Source of the DNA: Agelaius tricolor
Lineage: Eukaryota; Chordata; Aves; Passeriformes; Icteridae
Reading direction: 5' to 3'
Assembly: GCA_023055355.1 (NCBI GenBank)
Contig: JALJCS010000002.1
Location: 77,767,001-77,831,000, forward strand
Length of the DNA stretch: 64,000 bases
The position numbers and the translations under genes are program-made. Positions 10,475 to 24,713 of the stretch are shown piece by piece; positions within the stretch are counted from its first letter, which is position 1; each line of letters starts with the position of its first letter. The notes beneath the pieces were generated by a model. That model worked only from the letters and a program-made list of their open reading frames with translations, had not been told where the DNA came from and searched no databases.

Positions 10475-12796
10475 CCAAAAGATGCCAAAACTAAGCTCAC
10501 AGACCTTGCAAAAGCTGGGGAAAAAGTCAAGAAGGAAGACACAACTTGGAGGGGAAGATTTAAAAGACATGGCATGGAGGCTTCAAAAGAAGAAAAAAAA
10601 AAAGGAAAAAATCTTTCCCAAAGTCCAAGCCATCAAAAGGCATGGCATGTCATCAAGTGCAGGGACATGCACCAAAGATTCCTCTCTTGGTCCCCATTGA
10701 AATCGCAAGATTCCGTTTCCCTTCCCGAAAGGAAATTTCATTTCCTTTCGGGAAGGAAACGGAATCTTGCGACCCTGGAAAGAAAGGCTTCCAAAGCCTC
10801 GGGAAAGGAGATAGGATCAAATGAAATGCGAGTGAAAAAAGAGGCAAAAAAGCCAGAAAATGGGGACTTGTCGTGTCTTCCAGAAATGGTCTGTGAGGAA
10901 AAGAGCTGCATTGCAAAGCACCAAAAGATGCCAAAAGTAAGCTCAGAGATGTTGCAAAAGCTGGGGAAAAAGTCAAGGAGGAAGACACAACTTGGGAAAA
11001 TATGGGGGACATGGTATGAACACTTGAAAATATCTAAAATCAAAAAAAAAAAAAATCTTCCCCATATGCCAGTAAGTGCAGGCACATGAGCAAAGCTTGC
11101 CCAAATTGATCCCTGCTGAAGGCTAAAAGAGAAAAGAAGGACTTACAAACAGGCTGGAGCGGAGATATCATCAAAGGAATTGCAATTGGAGGAGAAAAAA
11201 AAGAAAAGTGGGAAATTTGGGCAATTTAGTGACTAGAAGAAAATGGACCGGGATTATATCAGAGCAGTGCAAAAAACCAAAAGATGCCAAAATTAAGCCC
11301 ACAGATGTTGCAAAAGCCGGGGAAAATGTCAAGGAAGAAGAGAAATCTTGGAGAGGAAGATATGAGGGACATGGGATGAACACTTGAAAAAATCTAAAAT
11401 CAAAAAAAAAAAAATCTTCCTCATATGCCAGTAAGTGCAGGCACATGTGCAAAGCTTGCCCAAATTGATCCCCGCTGAAGGCTAAAAGAGAAAAGAAGGA
11501 CTTACAAACAGGCTGGAGCGGAGATATCATCAAAGGAATTGCAATTGGAGGAGAAAAAAAAGAAAAGTGGGAAATTTGGGCAATTTAGTGACTAGAAGAA
11601 AATGGACCGGGATTATATCAGAGCAGTGCAAAAAACCAAAAGATGCCAAAACTAAGCTCACAGACCTTGCAAAAGCTGGGGAAAAAGTCAAGAAGGAAGA
11701 CACAACTTGGAGGGGAAGATTTAAAAGACATGGCATGGAGGCTTCAAAAGAAGAAAAAAAAAAAGGAAAAAATCTTTCCCAAAGTCCAAGCCATCAAAAG
11801 GCATGGCATGTCATCAAGTGCAGGGACATGCACCAAAGATTCCTCTCTTGGTCCCCATTGAAATCGCAAGATTCCGTTTCCCTTCCCGAAAGGAAATTTC
11901 ATTTCCTTTCGGGAAGGAAACGGAATCTTGCGACCCTGGAAAGAAAGGCTTCCAAAGCCTCGGGAAAGGAGATAGGATCAAATGAAATGCGAGTGAAAAA
12001 AGAGGCAAAAAAGCCAGAAAATGGGGACTTGTCGTGTCTTCCAGAAATGGTCTGTGAGGAAAAGAGCTGCATTGCAAAGCACCAAAAGATGCCAAAAGTA
12101 AGCTCAGAGATGTTGCAAAAGCTGGGGAAAAAGTCAAGGAGGAAGACACAACTTGGGAAAATATGGGGGACATGGTATGAACACTTGAAAATATCTAAAA
12201 TCAAAAAAAAAAAAAATCTTCCCCATATGCCAGTAAGTGCAGGCACATGAGCAAAGCTTGCCCAAATTGATCCCTGCTGAAGGCTAAAAGAGAAAAGAAG
12301 GACTTACAAACAGGCTGGAATGGAGATATCATCAAAGGAATTGCAATTGGAGGAGAAAAAAAAGAAAAGTGGGAAATTTGGGCAATTTAGTGACTAGAAG
12401 AAAATGGACCGGGATTATATCAGAGCAGTGCAAAAAACCAAAAGATGCCAAAATTAAGCCCACAGATGTTGCAAAAGCCGGGGAAAATGTCAAGGAAGAA
12501 GAGAAATCTTGGAGAGGAAGATATGAGGGACATGGGATGAACACTTGAAAAAATCTAAAATCAAAAAAAAAAAAATCTTCCCCATATGCCAGTAAGTGCA
12601 GGCACATGTGCAAAGCTTGCCCAAATTGATCCCCGCTGAAGGCTAAAAGAGAAAAGAAGGACTTACAAACAGGCTGGAGCGGAGATATCATCAAAGGAAT
12701 TGCAATTGGAGGAGAAAAAAAAGAAAAGTGGGAAATTTGGGCAATTTAGTGACTAGAAGAAAATGGACCGGGATTATATCAGAGCAGTGCAAAAAA
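10475..12796 (+). repeat. Two regular trimers
   Basis: M1 copies at 10475 and 11636, 1,161 bp each. The first M3 carries a rare T at 11421 (cttcctcat in place of cttccccat) that is shared only with 15616. Confidence 0.92.
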
Positions 12797-14669
12797 CCAA
12801 AAGATGCCAAAACTAAGCTCACAGACCTTGCAAAAGCTGGGGAAAAAGTCAAGAAGGAAGACACAACTTGGAGGGGAAGATTTAAAAGACATGGCATGGA
12901 GGCTTCAAAAGAAGAAAAAAAAAAAGGAAAAAATCTTTCCCAAAGTCCAAGCCATCAAAAGGCATGGCATGTCATCAAGTGCAGGGACATGCACCAAAGA
13001 TTCCTCTCTTGGTCCCCATTGAAATCGCAAGATTCCGTTTCCCTTCCCGAAAGGAAATTTCATTTCCTTTCGGGAAGGAAACGGAATCTTGCGACCCTGG
13101 AAAGAAAGGCTTCCAAAGCCTCGGGAAAGGAGATAGGATCAAATGAAATGCGAGTGAAAAAAGAGGCAAAAAAGCCAGAAAATGGGGACTTGTCGTGTCT
13201 TCCAGAAATGGTCTGTGAGGAAAAGAGCTGCATTGCAAAGCACCAAAAGATGCCAAAAGTAAGCTCAGAGATGTTGCAAAAGCTGGGGAAAAAGTCAAGG
13301 AGGAAGACACAACTTGGGAAAATATGGGGGACATGGTATGAACACTGGAAAAAATCTAAAATCAAAAAAAAAAAAAATCTTCCCCATATGCCAGTAAGTG
13401 CAGGCACATGTGCAAAGCTTGCCCAAATTGATCCCCGCTGAAGGCTAAAAGAGAAAAGAAGGACTTACAAACAGGCTGGAACGGAGATATCATCAAAGGA
13501 ATTGCAATTGGAGGAGAAAAAAAAGAAAAGTGGGAAATTTGGGCAATTTAGTGACTAGAAGAAAATGGACCGGGATTATATCAGAGCAGTGCAAAAAACC
13601 AAAAGATGCCAAAATTAAGCCCACAGATGTTGCAAAAGCCGGGGAAAATGTCAAGGAAAAAGAGAAATCTTGGAGAGGAAGATATGAGGGACATGGTATG
13701 AACACTTGAAAAAATCTAAAATCAAAAAAAAAAATCTTCCCCATATGCCAGTAAGTGCAGGCACATGTGCAAAGCTTGCCCAAATTGATCCCCGCTGAAG
13801 GCTAAAAGAGAAAAGAAGGACTTACAAACAGGCTGGAGCGGAGATATCATCAAAGGAATTGCAATTGGAGGAGAAAAAAAAGAAAAGTGGGAAATTTGGG
13901 CAATTTAGTGACTAGAAGAAAATGGACCGGGATTATATCAGAGCAGTGCAAAAAACCAAAAGATGCCAAAAGTAAGCTCAGAGATGTTGCAAAACCTGGG
14001 GAAAAAGTCAAGGAGGAAGACACAACTTGGGAAAATATGGGGGACATGGTATGAACACTGGAAAAAATCTAAAATCAAAAAAAAAAAAAATCTTCCCCAT
14101 ATGCCAGTAAGTGCAGGCACATGTGCAAAGCTTGCCCAAATTGATCCCCGCTGAAGGCTAAAAGAGAAAAGAAGGACTTACAAACAGGCTGGAACGGAGA
14201 TATCATCAAAGGAATTGCAATTGGAGGAGAAAAAAAAGAAAAGTGGGAAATTTGGGCAATTTAGTGACTAGAAGAAAATGGACCGGGATTATATCAGAGC
14301 AGTGCAAAAAACCAAAAGATGCCAAAATTAAGCCCACAGATGTTGCAAAAGCCGGGGAAAATGTCAAGGAAAAAGAGAAATCTTGGAGAGGAAGATATGA
14401 GGGACATGGTATGAACACTTGAAAAAATCTAAAATCAAAAAAAAAAAATCTTCCCCATATGCCAGTAAGTGCAGGCACATGTGCAAAGCTTGCCCAAATT
14501 GATCCCCGCTGAAGGCTAAAAGAGAAAAGAAGGACTTACAAACAGGCTGGAGCGGAGATATCATCAAAGGAATTGCAATTGGAGGAGAAAAAAAAGAAAA
14601 GTGGGAAATTTGGGCAATTTAGTGACTAGAAGAAAATGGACCGGGATTATATCAGAGCAGTGCAAAAAA
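12797..14669 (+). repeat. Expanded unit M1-M2-M3-solitary M2-M3, second copy
   Basis: Repeats the monomer order and subtypes of 8602-10474 at offset 4,195 bp, including solitary M2 at 13956-14311. Confidence 0.9.
13956..14311 (+). repeat. Solitary M2 monomer, copy 4
   Basis: Carries the diagnostic C at 13995. It is the 4,195-bp counterpart of 9761-10116. Confidence 0.86.
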
Positions 14670-17600
14670 CCAAAAGATGCCAAAACTAAGCTCACAGACC
14701 TTGCAAAAGCTGGGGAAAAAGTCAAGAAGGAAGACACAACTTGGAGGGGAAGATTTAAAAGACATGGCATGGAGGCTTCAAAAGAAGAAAAAAAAAAAGG
14801 AAAAAATCTTTCCCAAAGTCCAAGCCATCAAAAGGCATGGCATGTCATCAAGTGCAGGGACATGCACCAAAGATTCCTCTCTTGGTCCCCATTGAAATCG
14901 CAAGATTCCGTTTCCCTTCCCGAAAGGAAATTTCATTTCCTTTCGGGAAGGAAACGGAATCTTGCGACCCTGGAAAGAAAGGCTTCCAAAGCCTCGGGAA
15001 AGGAGATAGGATCAAATGAAATGCGAGTGAAAAAAGAGGCAAAAAAGCCAGAAAATGGGGACTTGTCGTGTCTTCCAGAAATGGTCTGTGAGGAAAAGAG
15101 CTGCATTGCAAAGCACCAAAAGATGCCAAAAGTAAGCTCAGAGATGTTGCAAAAGCTGGGGAAAAAGTCAAGGAGGAAGACACAACTTGGGAAAATATGG
15201 GGGACATGGTATGAACACTTGAAAATATCTAAAATCAAAAAAAAAAAAAATCTTCCCCATATGCCAGTAAGTGCAGGCACATGAGCAAAGCTTGCCCAAA
15301 TTGATCCCTGCTGAAGGCTAAAAGAGAAAAGAAGGACTTACAAACAGGCTGGAGCGGAGATATCATCAAAGGAATTGCAATTGGAGGAGAAAAAAAAGAA
15401 AAGTGGGAAATTTGGGCAATTTAGTGACTAGAAGAAAATGGACCGGGATTATATCAGAGCAGTGCAAAAAACCAAAAGATGCCAAAATTAAGCCCACAGA
15501 TGTTGCAAAAGCCGGGGAAAATGTCAAGGAAGAAGAGAAATCTTGGAGAGGAAGATATGAGGGACATGGGATGAACACTTGAAAAAATCTAAAATCAAAA
15601 AAAAAAAAATCTTCCTCATATGCCAGTAAGTGCAGGCACATGTGCAAAGCTTGCCCAAATTGATCCCCGCTGAAGGCTAAAAGAGAAAAGAAGGACTTAC
15701 AAACAGGCTGGAGCGGAGATATCATCAAAGGAATTGCAATTGGAGGAGAAAAAAAAGAAAAGTGGGAAATTTGGGCAATTTAGTGACTAGAAGAAAATGG
15801 ACCGGGATTATATCAGAGCAGTGCAAAAAACCAAAAGATGCCAAAACTAAGCTCACAGACCTTGCAAAAGCTGGGGAAAAAGTCAAGAAGGAAGACACAA
15901 CTTGGAGGGGAAGATTTAAAAGACATGGCATGGAGGCTTCAAAAGAAGAAAAAAAAAAAGGAAAAAATCTTTCCCAAAGTCCAAGCCATCAAAAGGCATG
16001 GCATGTCATCAAGTGCAGGGACATGCACCAAAGATTCCTCTCTTGGTCCCCATTGAAATCGCAAGATTCCGTTTCCCTTCCCGAAAGGAAATTTCATTTC
16101 CTTTCGGGAAGGAAACGGAATCTTGCGACCCTGGAAAGAAAGGCTTCCAAAGCCTCGGGAAAGGAGATAGGATCAAATGAAATGCGAGTGAAAAAAGAGG
16201 CAAAAAAGCCAGAAAATGGGGACTTGTCGTGTCTTCCAGAAATGGTCTGTGAGGAAAAGAGCTGCATTGCAAAGCACCAAAAGATGCCAAAAGTAAGCTC
16301 AGAGATGTTGCAAAAGCTGGGGAAAAAGTCAAGGAGGAAGACACAACTTGGGAAAATATGGGGGACATGGTATGAACACTGGAAAAAATCTAAAATCAAA
16401 AAAAAAAAAAATCTTCCCCATATGCCAGTAAGTGCAGGCACATGTGCAAAGCTTGCCCAAATTGATCCCCGCTGAAGGCTAAAAGAGAAAAGAAGGACTT
16501 ACAAACAGGCTGGAACGGAGATATCATCAAAGGAATTGCAATTGGAGGAGAAAAAAAAGAAAAGTGGGAAATTTGGGCAATTTAGTGACTAGAAGAAAAT
16601 GGACCGGGATTATATCAGAGCAGTGCAAAAAACCAAAAGATGCCAAAATTAAGCCCACAGATGTTGCAAAAGCCGGGGAAAATGTCAAGGAAAAAGAGAA
16701 ATCTTGGAGAGGAAGATATGAGGGACATGGTATGAACACTTGAAAAAATCTAAAATCAAAAAAAAAAATCTTCCCCATATGCCAGTAAGTGCAGGCACAT
16801 GTGCAAAGCTTGCCCAAATTGATCCCCGCTGAAGGCTAAAAGAGAAAAGAAGGACTTACAAACAGGCTGGAGCGGAGATATCATCAAAGGAATTGCAATT
16901 GGAGGAGAAAAAAAAGAAAAGTGGGAAATTTGGGCAATTTAGTGACTAGAAGAAAATGGACCGGGATTATATCAGAGCAGTGCAAAAAACCAAAAGATGC
17001 CAAAACTAAGCTCACAGACCTTGCAAAAGCTGGGGAAAAAGTCAAGAAGGAAGACACAACTTGGAGGGGAAGATTTAAAAGACATGGCATGGAGGCTTCA
17101 AAAGAAGAAAAAAAAAAAGGAAAAAATCTTTCCCAAAGTCCAAGCCATCAAAAGGCATGGCATGTCATCAAGTGCAGGGACATGCACCAAAGATTCCTCT
17201 CTTGGTCCCCATTGAAATCGCAAGATTCCGTTTCCCTTCCCGAAAGGAAATTTCATTTCCTTTCGGGAAGGAAACGGAATCTTGCGACCCTGGAAAGAAA
17301 GGCTTCCAAAGCCTCGGGAAAGGAGATAGGATCAAATGAAATGCGAGTGAAAAAAGAGGCAAAAAAGCCAGAAAATGGGGACTTGTCGTGTCTTCCAGAA
17401 ATGGTCTGTGAGGAAAAGAGCTGCATTGCAAAGCACCAAAAGATGCCAAAAGTAAGCTCAGAGATGTTGCAAAAGCTGGGGAAAAAGTCAAGGAGGAAGA
17501 CACAACTTGGGAAAATATGGGGGACATGGTATGAACACTGGAAAAAATCTAAAATCAAAAAAAAAAAAAATCTTCCCCATATGCCAGTAAGTGCAGGCAC

Positions 17601-18149
17601 ATGTGCAAAGCTTGCCCAAATTGATCCCCGCTGAAGGCTAAAAGAGAAAAGAAGGACTTACAAACAGGCTGGAGCGGAGATATCATCAAAGGAATTGCAA
17701 TTGGAGGAGAAAAAAAAGAAAAGTGGGAAATTTGGGCAATTTAGTGACTAGAAGAAAATGGACCGGGATTATATCAGAGCAGTGCAAAAAACCAAAAGAT
17801 GCCAAAATTAAGCCCACAGATGTTGCAAAAGCCGGGGAAAATGTCAAGGAAAAAGAGAAATCTTGGAGAGGAAGATATGAGGGACATGGTATGAACACTT
17901 GAAAAAATCTAAAATCAAAAAAAAAAAATCTTCCCCATATGCCAGTAAGTGCAGGCACATGTGCAAAGCTTGCCCAAATTGATCCCCGCTGAAGGCTAAA
18001 AGAGAAAAGAAGGACTTACAAACAGGCTGGAGCGGAGATATCATCAAAGGAATTGCAATTGGAGGAGAAAAAAAAGAAAAGTGGGAAATTTGGGCAATTT
18101 AGTGACTAGAAGAAAATGGACCGGGATGATATCAGAGCAGTGCAAAAAA
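14670..18149 (+). repeat. Three regular trimers
   Basis: M1 copies at 14670, 15831 and 16990. The T at 15616 in the first M3 marks the 4,195-bp duplication; similarity in that register ends near 16,375, where the M2 end switches from the cacttgaaaatatc to the cactggaaaaaatc type. Confidence 0.92.
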
Positions 18150-19283
18150 CCAAAAGATGCCAAAACTAAGCTCACAGACCTTGCAAAAGCTGGGGAAAAA
18201 GTCAAGAAGGAAGACACAACTTGGAGGGGAAGATTTAAAAGACATGGCATGGAGGCTTCAAAAGAAGAAAAAAAAAAAGGAAAAAATCTTTCCCAAAGTC
18301 CAAGCCATCAAAAGGCATGGCATGTCATCAAGTGCAGGGACATGCACCAAAGATTCCTCTCTTGGTCCCCATTGAAATCGCAAGATTCCGTTTCCCTTCC
18401 CGAAAGGAAATTTCATTTCCTTTCGGGAAGGAAACGGAATCTTGCGACCCTGGAAAGAAAGGCTTCCAAAGCCTCGGGAAAGGAGATAGGATCAAATGAA
18501 ATGCGAGTGAAAAAAGAGGCAAAAAAGCCAGAAAATGGGGACTTGTCGTGTCTTCCAGAAATGGTCTGTGAGGAAAAGAGCTGCATTGCAAAGCACCAAA
18601 AGATGCCAAAAGTAAGCTCAGAGATGTTGCAAAAGCTGGGGAAAAAGTCAAGGAGGAAGACACAACTTGGGAAAATATGGGGGACATGGTATGAACACTG
18701 GAAAAAATCTAAAATCAAAAAAAAAAAAAATCTTCCCCATATGCCAGTAAGTGCAGGCACATGAGCAAAGCTTGCCCAAATTGATCCCTGCTGAAGGCTA
18801 AAAGAGAAAAGAAGGACTTACAAACAGGCTGGAATGGAGATATCATCAAAGGAATTGCAATTGGAGGAGAAAAAAAAGAAAAGTGGGAAATTTGGGCAAT
18901 TTAGTGACTAGAAGAAAATGGACCGGGATGATATCAGAGCAGTGCAAAAAACCAAAAGATGCCAAAATTAAGCCCACAGATGTTGCAAAAGCCGGGGAAA
19001 ATGTCAAGGAAGAAGAGAAATCTTGGAGAGGAAGATATGAGGGACATGGGATGAACACTTGAAAAAATCTTCCCCATATGCCAGTAAGTGCAGGCACATG
19101 TGCAAAGCTTGCCCAAATTGATCCCCACTGAAGGCTAAAAGAGAAAAGAAGGACTTACAAACAGGCTGGAGCGGAGATATCATCAAAGGAATTGCAATTG
19201 GAGGAGAAAAAAAAGTGGGAAATTTGGGCAATTTAGTGACTAGAAGAAAATGGACCGGGATTATATCAGAGCAGTGCAAAAAA
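18150..19283 (+). repeat. Trimer with a shortened M3 (1,134 bp)
   Basis: The M3 here lacks 21 nt: gaaaaaatct runs straight into tccccatatg at 19070, removing the poly(A) tract. Both M1 (near 18,128) and M3 (near 18,930) sit behind ggatgatatc, a T-to-G variant of ggattatatc that creates an additional GATATC site. Confidence 0.9.
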
Positions 19284-22200
19284 CCAAAAGATGCCAAAAC
19301 TAAGCTCACAGACCTTGCAAAAGCTGGGGAAAAAGTCAAGAAGGAAGACACAACTTGGAGGGGAAGATTTAAAAGACATGGCATGGATGCTTCAAAAGAA
19401 GAAAAAAAAAAGAAAAAAATCTTTCCCAAAGTCCAAGCCATCAAAAGGCATGGCATGGCATCAAGTGCAGGGACATGCACCAAAGATTCCTCTCTTGGTC
19501 CCCATTGAAATCGCAAGATTCCGTTTCCCTTCCCGAAAGGAAATTTCATTTCCTTTCGGGAAGGAAACGGAATCTTGCGACCCTGGAAAGAAGGGCTTCC
19601 AAAGCCTCGGGAAAGGAGATAGGATCAAATGAAATGCGAGTGAAAAAAGAGGCAAAAAAGCCAGAAAATGGGGACTTGTCGTGTCTTCCAGAAATGGTCT
19701 GTGAGGAAAAGAGCTGCATTGCAAAGCACCAAAAGATGCCAAAAGTAAGCTCAGAGATGTTGCAAAAGCTGGGGAAAAAGTCAAGGAGGAAGACACAACT
19801 TGGGAAAATATGGGGGACATGGTATGAACACTTGAAAATATCTAAAATCAAAAAAAAAAAAATCTTCCCCATATGCCAGTAAGTGCAGGCACATGAGCAA
19901 AGCTTGCCCAAATTGATCCCCGCTGAAGGCTAAAAGAGAAAAGAAGGACTTACAAACAGGCTGGAATGGAGATATCATCAAAGGAATTGCAATTGGAGGA
20001 GAAAAAAAAGAAAAGTGGGAAATTTGGGCAATTTAGTGACTAGAAGAAAATGGACCGGGATTATATCAGAGCAGTGCAAAAAACCAAAAGATGCCAAAAT
20101 TAAGCCCACAGATGTTGCAAAAGCCGGGGAAAATGTCAAGGAAGAAGAGAAATCTTGGAGAGGAAGATATGAGGGACATGGGATGAACACTTGAAAAAAT
20201 CTAAAATCAAAAAAAAAAAAATCTTCCCCATATGCCAGTAAGTGCAGGCACATGTGCAAAGCTTGCCCAAATTGATCCCCGCTGAAGGCTAAAAGAGAAA
20301 AGAAGGACTTACAAACAGGCTGGAGCGGAGATATCATCAAAGGAATTGCAATTGGAGGAGAAAAAAAAGAAAAGTGGGAAATTTGGGCAATTTAGTGACT
20401 AGAAGAAAATGGACCGGGATGATATCAGAGCAGTGCAAAAAACCAAAAGATGCCAAAACTAAGCTCACAGACCTTGCAAAAGCTGGGGAAAAAGTCAAGA
20501 AGGAAGACACAACTTGGAGGGGAAGATTTAAAAGACATGGCATGGAGGCTTCAAAAGAAGAAAAAAAAAAAGGAAAAAATCTTTCCCAAAGTCCAAGCCA
20601 TCAAAAGGCATGGCATGTCATCAAGTGCAGGGACATGCACCAAAGATTCCTCTCTTGGTCCCCATTGAAATCGCAAGATTCCGTTTCCCTTCCCGAAAGG
20701 AAATTTCATTTCCTTTCGGGAAGGAAACGGAATCTTGCGACCCTGGAAAGAAAGGCTTCCAAAGCCTCGGGAAAGGAGATAGGATCAAATGAAATGCGAG
20801 TGAAAAAAGAGGCAAAAAAGCCAGAAAATGGGGACTTGTCGTGTCTTCCAGAAATGGTCTGTGAGGAAAAGAGCTGCATTGCAAAGCACCAAAAGATGCC
20901 AAAAGTAAGCTCAGAGATGTTGCAAAAGCTGGGGAAAAAGTCAAGGAGGAAGACACAACTTGGGAAAATATGGGGGACATGGTATGAACACTGGAAAAAA
21001 TCTAAAATCAAAAAAAAAAAAAATCTTCCCCATATGCCAGTAAGTGCAGGCACATGTGCAAAGCTTGCCCAAATTGATCCCCGCTGAAGGCTAAAAGAGA
21101 AAAGAAGGACTTACAAAAAGGCTGGAACGGAGATATCATCAAAGGAATTGCATTTGGAGGAGAAAAAAAAGAAAAGTGGGAAATTTGGGCAATTTAGTGA
21201 CTAGAAGAAAATGGACCGGGATTATATCAGAGCAGTGCAAAAAACCAAAAGATGCCAAAATTAAGCCCACAGATGTTGCAAAAGCCGGGGAAAATGTCAA
21301 GGAAGAAGAGAAATCTTGGAGAGGAAGATATGAGGGACATGGTATGAACACTTGAAAAAATCTAAAATCAAAAAAAAAAAATCTTCCCCATATGCCAGTA
21401 AGTGCAGGCACATGTGCAAAGCTTGCCCAAATTGATCCCCGCTGAAGGCTAAAAGAGAAAAGAAGGACTTACAAACAGGCTGGAGCGGAGATATCATCAA
21501 AGGAATTGCAATTGGAGGAGAAAAAAAAGAAAAGTGGGAAATTTGGGCAATTTAGTGACTAGAAGAAAATGGACCGGGATTATATCAGAGCAGTGCAAAA
21601 AACCAAAAGATGCCAAAACTAAGCTCACAGACCTTGCAAAAGCTGGGGAAAAAGTCAAGAAGGAAGACACAACTTGGAGGGAAAGATTTAAAAGACATGG
21701 CATGGATGCTTCAAAAGAAGAAAAAAAAAAGAAAAAAATCTTTCCCAAAGTCCAAGCCATCAAAAGGCATGGCATGGCATCAAGTGCAGGGACATGCACC
21801 AAAGATTCCTCTCTTGGTCCCCATTGAAATCGCAAGATTCCGTTTCCCTTCCCGAAAGGAAATTTCATTTCCTTTCGGGAAGGAAACGGAATCTTGCGAC
21901 CCTGGAAAGAAGGGCTTCCAAAGCCTCGGGAAAGGAGATAGGATCAAATGAAATGCGAGTGAAAAAAGAGGCAAAAAAGCCAGAAAATGGGGACTTGTCG
22001 TGTCTTCCAGAAATGGTCTGTGAGGAAAAGAGCTGCATTGCAAAGCACCAAAAGATGCCAAAAGTAAGCTCAGAGATGTTGCAAAAGCTGGGGAAAAAGT
22101 CAAGGAGGAAGACACAACTTGGGAAAATATGGGGGACATGGTATGAACACTTGAAAATATCTAAAATCAAAAAAAAAAAAATCTTCCCCATATGCCAGTA

Positions 22201-23911
22201 AGCGCAGGCACATGAGCAAAGCTTGCCCAAATTGATCCCCGCTGAAGGCTAAAAGAGAAAAGAAGGACTTACAAACAGGCTGGAATGGAGATATCATCAA
22301 AGGAATTGCAATTGGAGGAGAAAAAAAAGTGGGAAATTTGGGCAATTTAGTGACTAGAAGAAAATGGACCGGGATTATATCAGAGCAGTGCAAAAAACCA
22401 AAAGATGCCAAAATTAAGCCCACAGATGTTGCAAAAGCCGGGGAAAATGTCAAGGAAAAAGAGAAATCTTGGAGAGGAAGATATGAGGGACATGGGATGA
22501 ACACTTGAAAAAATCTAAAATCAAAAAAAAAAAAATCTTCCCCATATGCCAGTAAGTGCAGGCACATGTGCAAAGCTTGCCCAAATTGATCCCCGCTGAA
22601 GGCTAAAAGAGAAAAGAAGGACTTACAAACAGGCTGGAGCGGAGATATCATCAAAGGAATTGCAATTGGAGGAGAAAAAAAAGAAAAGTGGGAAATTTGG
22701 GCAATTTAGTGACTAGAAGAAAATGGACCGGGATGATATCAGAGCAGTGCAAAAAACCAAAAGATGCCAAAACTAAGCTCACAGACCTTGCAAAAGCTGG
22801 GGAAAAAGTCAAGAAGGAAGACACAACTTGGAGGGGAAGATTTAAAAGACATGGCATGGAGGCTTCAAAAGAAGAAAAAAAAAAAGGAAAAAATCTTTCC
22901 CAAAGTCCAAGCCATCAAAAGGCATGGCATGTCATCAAGTGCAGGGACATGCACCAAAGATTCCTCTCTTGGTCCCCATTGAAATCGCAAGATTCCGTTT
23001 CCCTTCCCGAAAGGAAATTTCATTTCCTTTCGGGAAGGAAACGGAATCTTGCGACCCTGGAAAGAAAGGCTTCCAAAGCCTCGGGAAAGGAGATAGGATC
23101 AAATGAAATGCGAGTGAAAAAAGAGGCAAAAAAGCCAGAAAATGGGGACTTGTCGTGTCTTCCAGAAATGGTCTGTGAGGAAAAGAGCTGCATTGCAAAG
23201 CACCAAAAGATGCCAAAAGTAAGCTCAGAGATGTTGCAAAAGCTGGGGAAAAAGTCAAGGAGGAAGACACAACTTGGGAAAATATGGGGGACATGGTATG
23301 AACACTTGAAAATATCTAAAATCAAAAAAAAAAAAAATCTTCCCCATATGCCAGTAAGTGCAGGCACATGAGCAAAGCTTGCCCAAATTGATCCCTGCTG
23401 AAGGCTAAAAGAGAAAAGAAGGACTTACAAACAGGCTGGAATGGAGATATCATCAAAGGAATTGCAATTGGAGGAGAAAAAAAAGAAAAGTGGGAAATTT
23501 GGGCAATTTAGTGACTAGAAGAAAATGGACCGGGATTATATCAGAGCAGTGCAAAAAACCAAAAGATGCCAAAATTAAGCCCACAGATGTTGCAAAAGCC
23601 GGGGAAAATGTCAAGGAAGAAGAGAAATCTTGGAGAGGAAGATATGAGGGACATGGTATGAACACTTGAAAAAATCTAAAATCAAAAAAAAAAAATCTTC
23701 CCCATATGCCAGTAAGTGCAGGCACATGTGCAAAGCTTGCCCAAATTGATCCCCGCTGAAGGCTAAAAGAGAAAAGAAGGACTTACAAACAGGCTGGAGC
23801 GGAGATATCATCAAAGGAATTGCAATTGGAGGAGAAAAAAAAGTGGGAAATTTGGGCAATTTAGTGACTAGAAGAAAATGGACCGGGATTATATCAGAGC
23901 AGTGCAAAAAA
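19284..23911 (+). repeat. Four regular trimers of mixed subtype
   Basis: M1 copies at 19284, 20443, 21603 and 22757. The first and third have the shorter A/G tract and ggatgcttc; the second and fourth have the longer tract and the ggatgatatc variant. A rare C at 22203 (agtaagcgcagg) recurs only at 28768. Private changes lie at about 21117 (acaaaaagg) and 21152 (gcatttgg). Confidence 0.9.
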
Positions 23912-24713
23912 CCAAAAGATGCCAAAACTAAGCTCACAGACCTTGCAAAAGCTGGGGAAAAAGTCAAGAAGGAAGACACAACTTGGAGGGGAAGATTTAA
24001 AAGACATGGCATGGAGGCTTCAAAAGAAGAAAAAAAAAAAGGAAAAAATCTTTCCCAAAGTCCAAGCCATCAAAAGGCATGGCATGTCATCAAGTGCAGG
24101 GACATGCACCAAAGATTCCTCTCTTGGTCCCCATTGAAATCGCAAGATTCCGTTTCCCTTCCCGAAAGGAAATTTCATTTCCTTTCGGGAAGGAAACGGA
24201 ATCTTGCGACCCTGGAAAGAAAGGCTTCCAAAGCCTCGGGAAAGGAGATAGGATCAAATGAAATGCGAGTGAAAAAAGAGGCAAAAAAGCCAGAAAATGG
24301 GGACTTGTCGTGTCTTCCAGAAATGGTCTGTGAGGAAAAGAGCTGCATTGCAAAGCACCAAAAGATGCCAAAAGTAAGCTCAGAGATGTTGCAAAAGCTG
24401 GGGAAAAAGTCAAGGAGGAAGACACAACTTGGGAAAATATGGGGGACATGGTATGAACACTGGAAAAAATCTAAAATCAAAAAAAAAAAAAATCTTCCCC
24501 ATATGCCAGTAAGTGCAGGCACATGTGCAAAGCTTGCCCAAATTGATCCCCGCTGAAGGCTAAAAGAGAAAAGAAGGACTTACAAACAGGCTGGAACGGA
24601 GATATCATCAAAGGAATTGCAATTGGAGGAGAAAAAAAAGAAAAGTGGGAAATTTGGGCAATTTAGTGACTAGAAGAAAATGGACCGGGATTATATCAGA
24701 GCAGTGCAAAAAA
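23912..24713 (+). repeat. M1-M2 dimer lacking M3 (802 bp), copy 1
   Basis: M2 runs directly into the next M1 at 24714. M2 has the cactggaaaaaatc end, ccccgctg and ctggaacgg, the combination seen in all six M3-less dimers apart from small changes. Confidence 0.9.
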
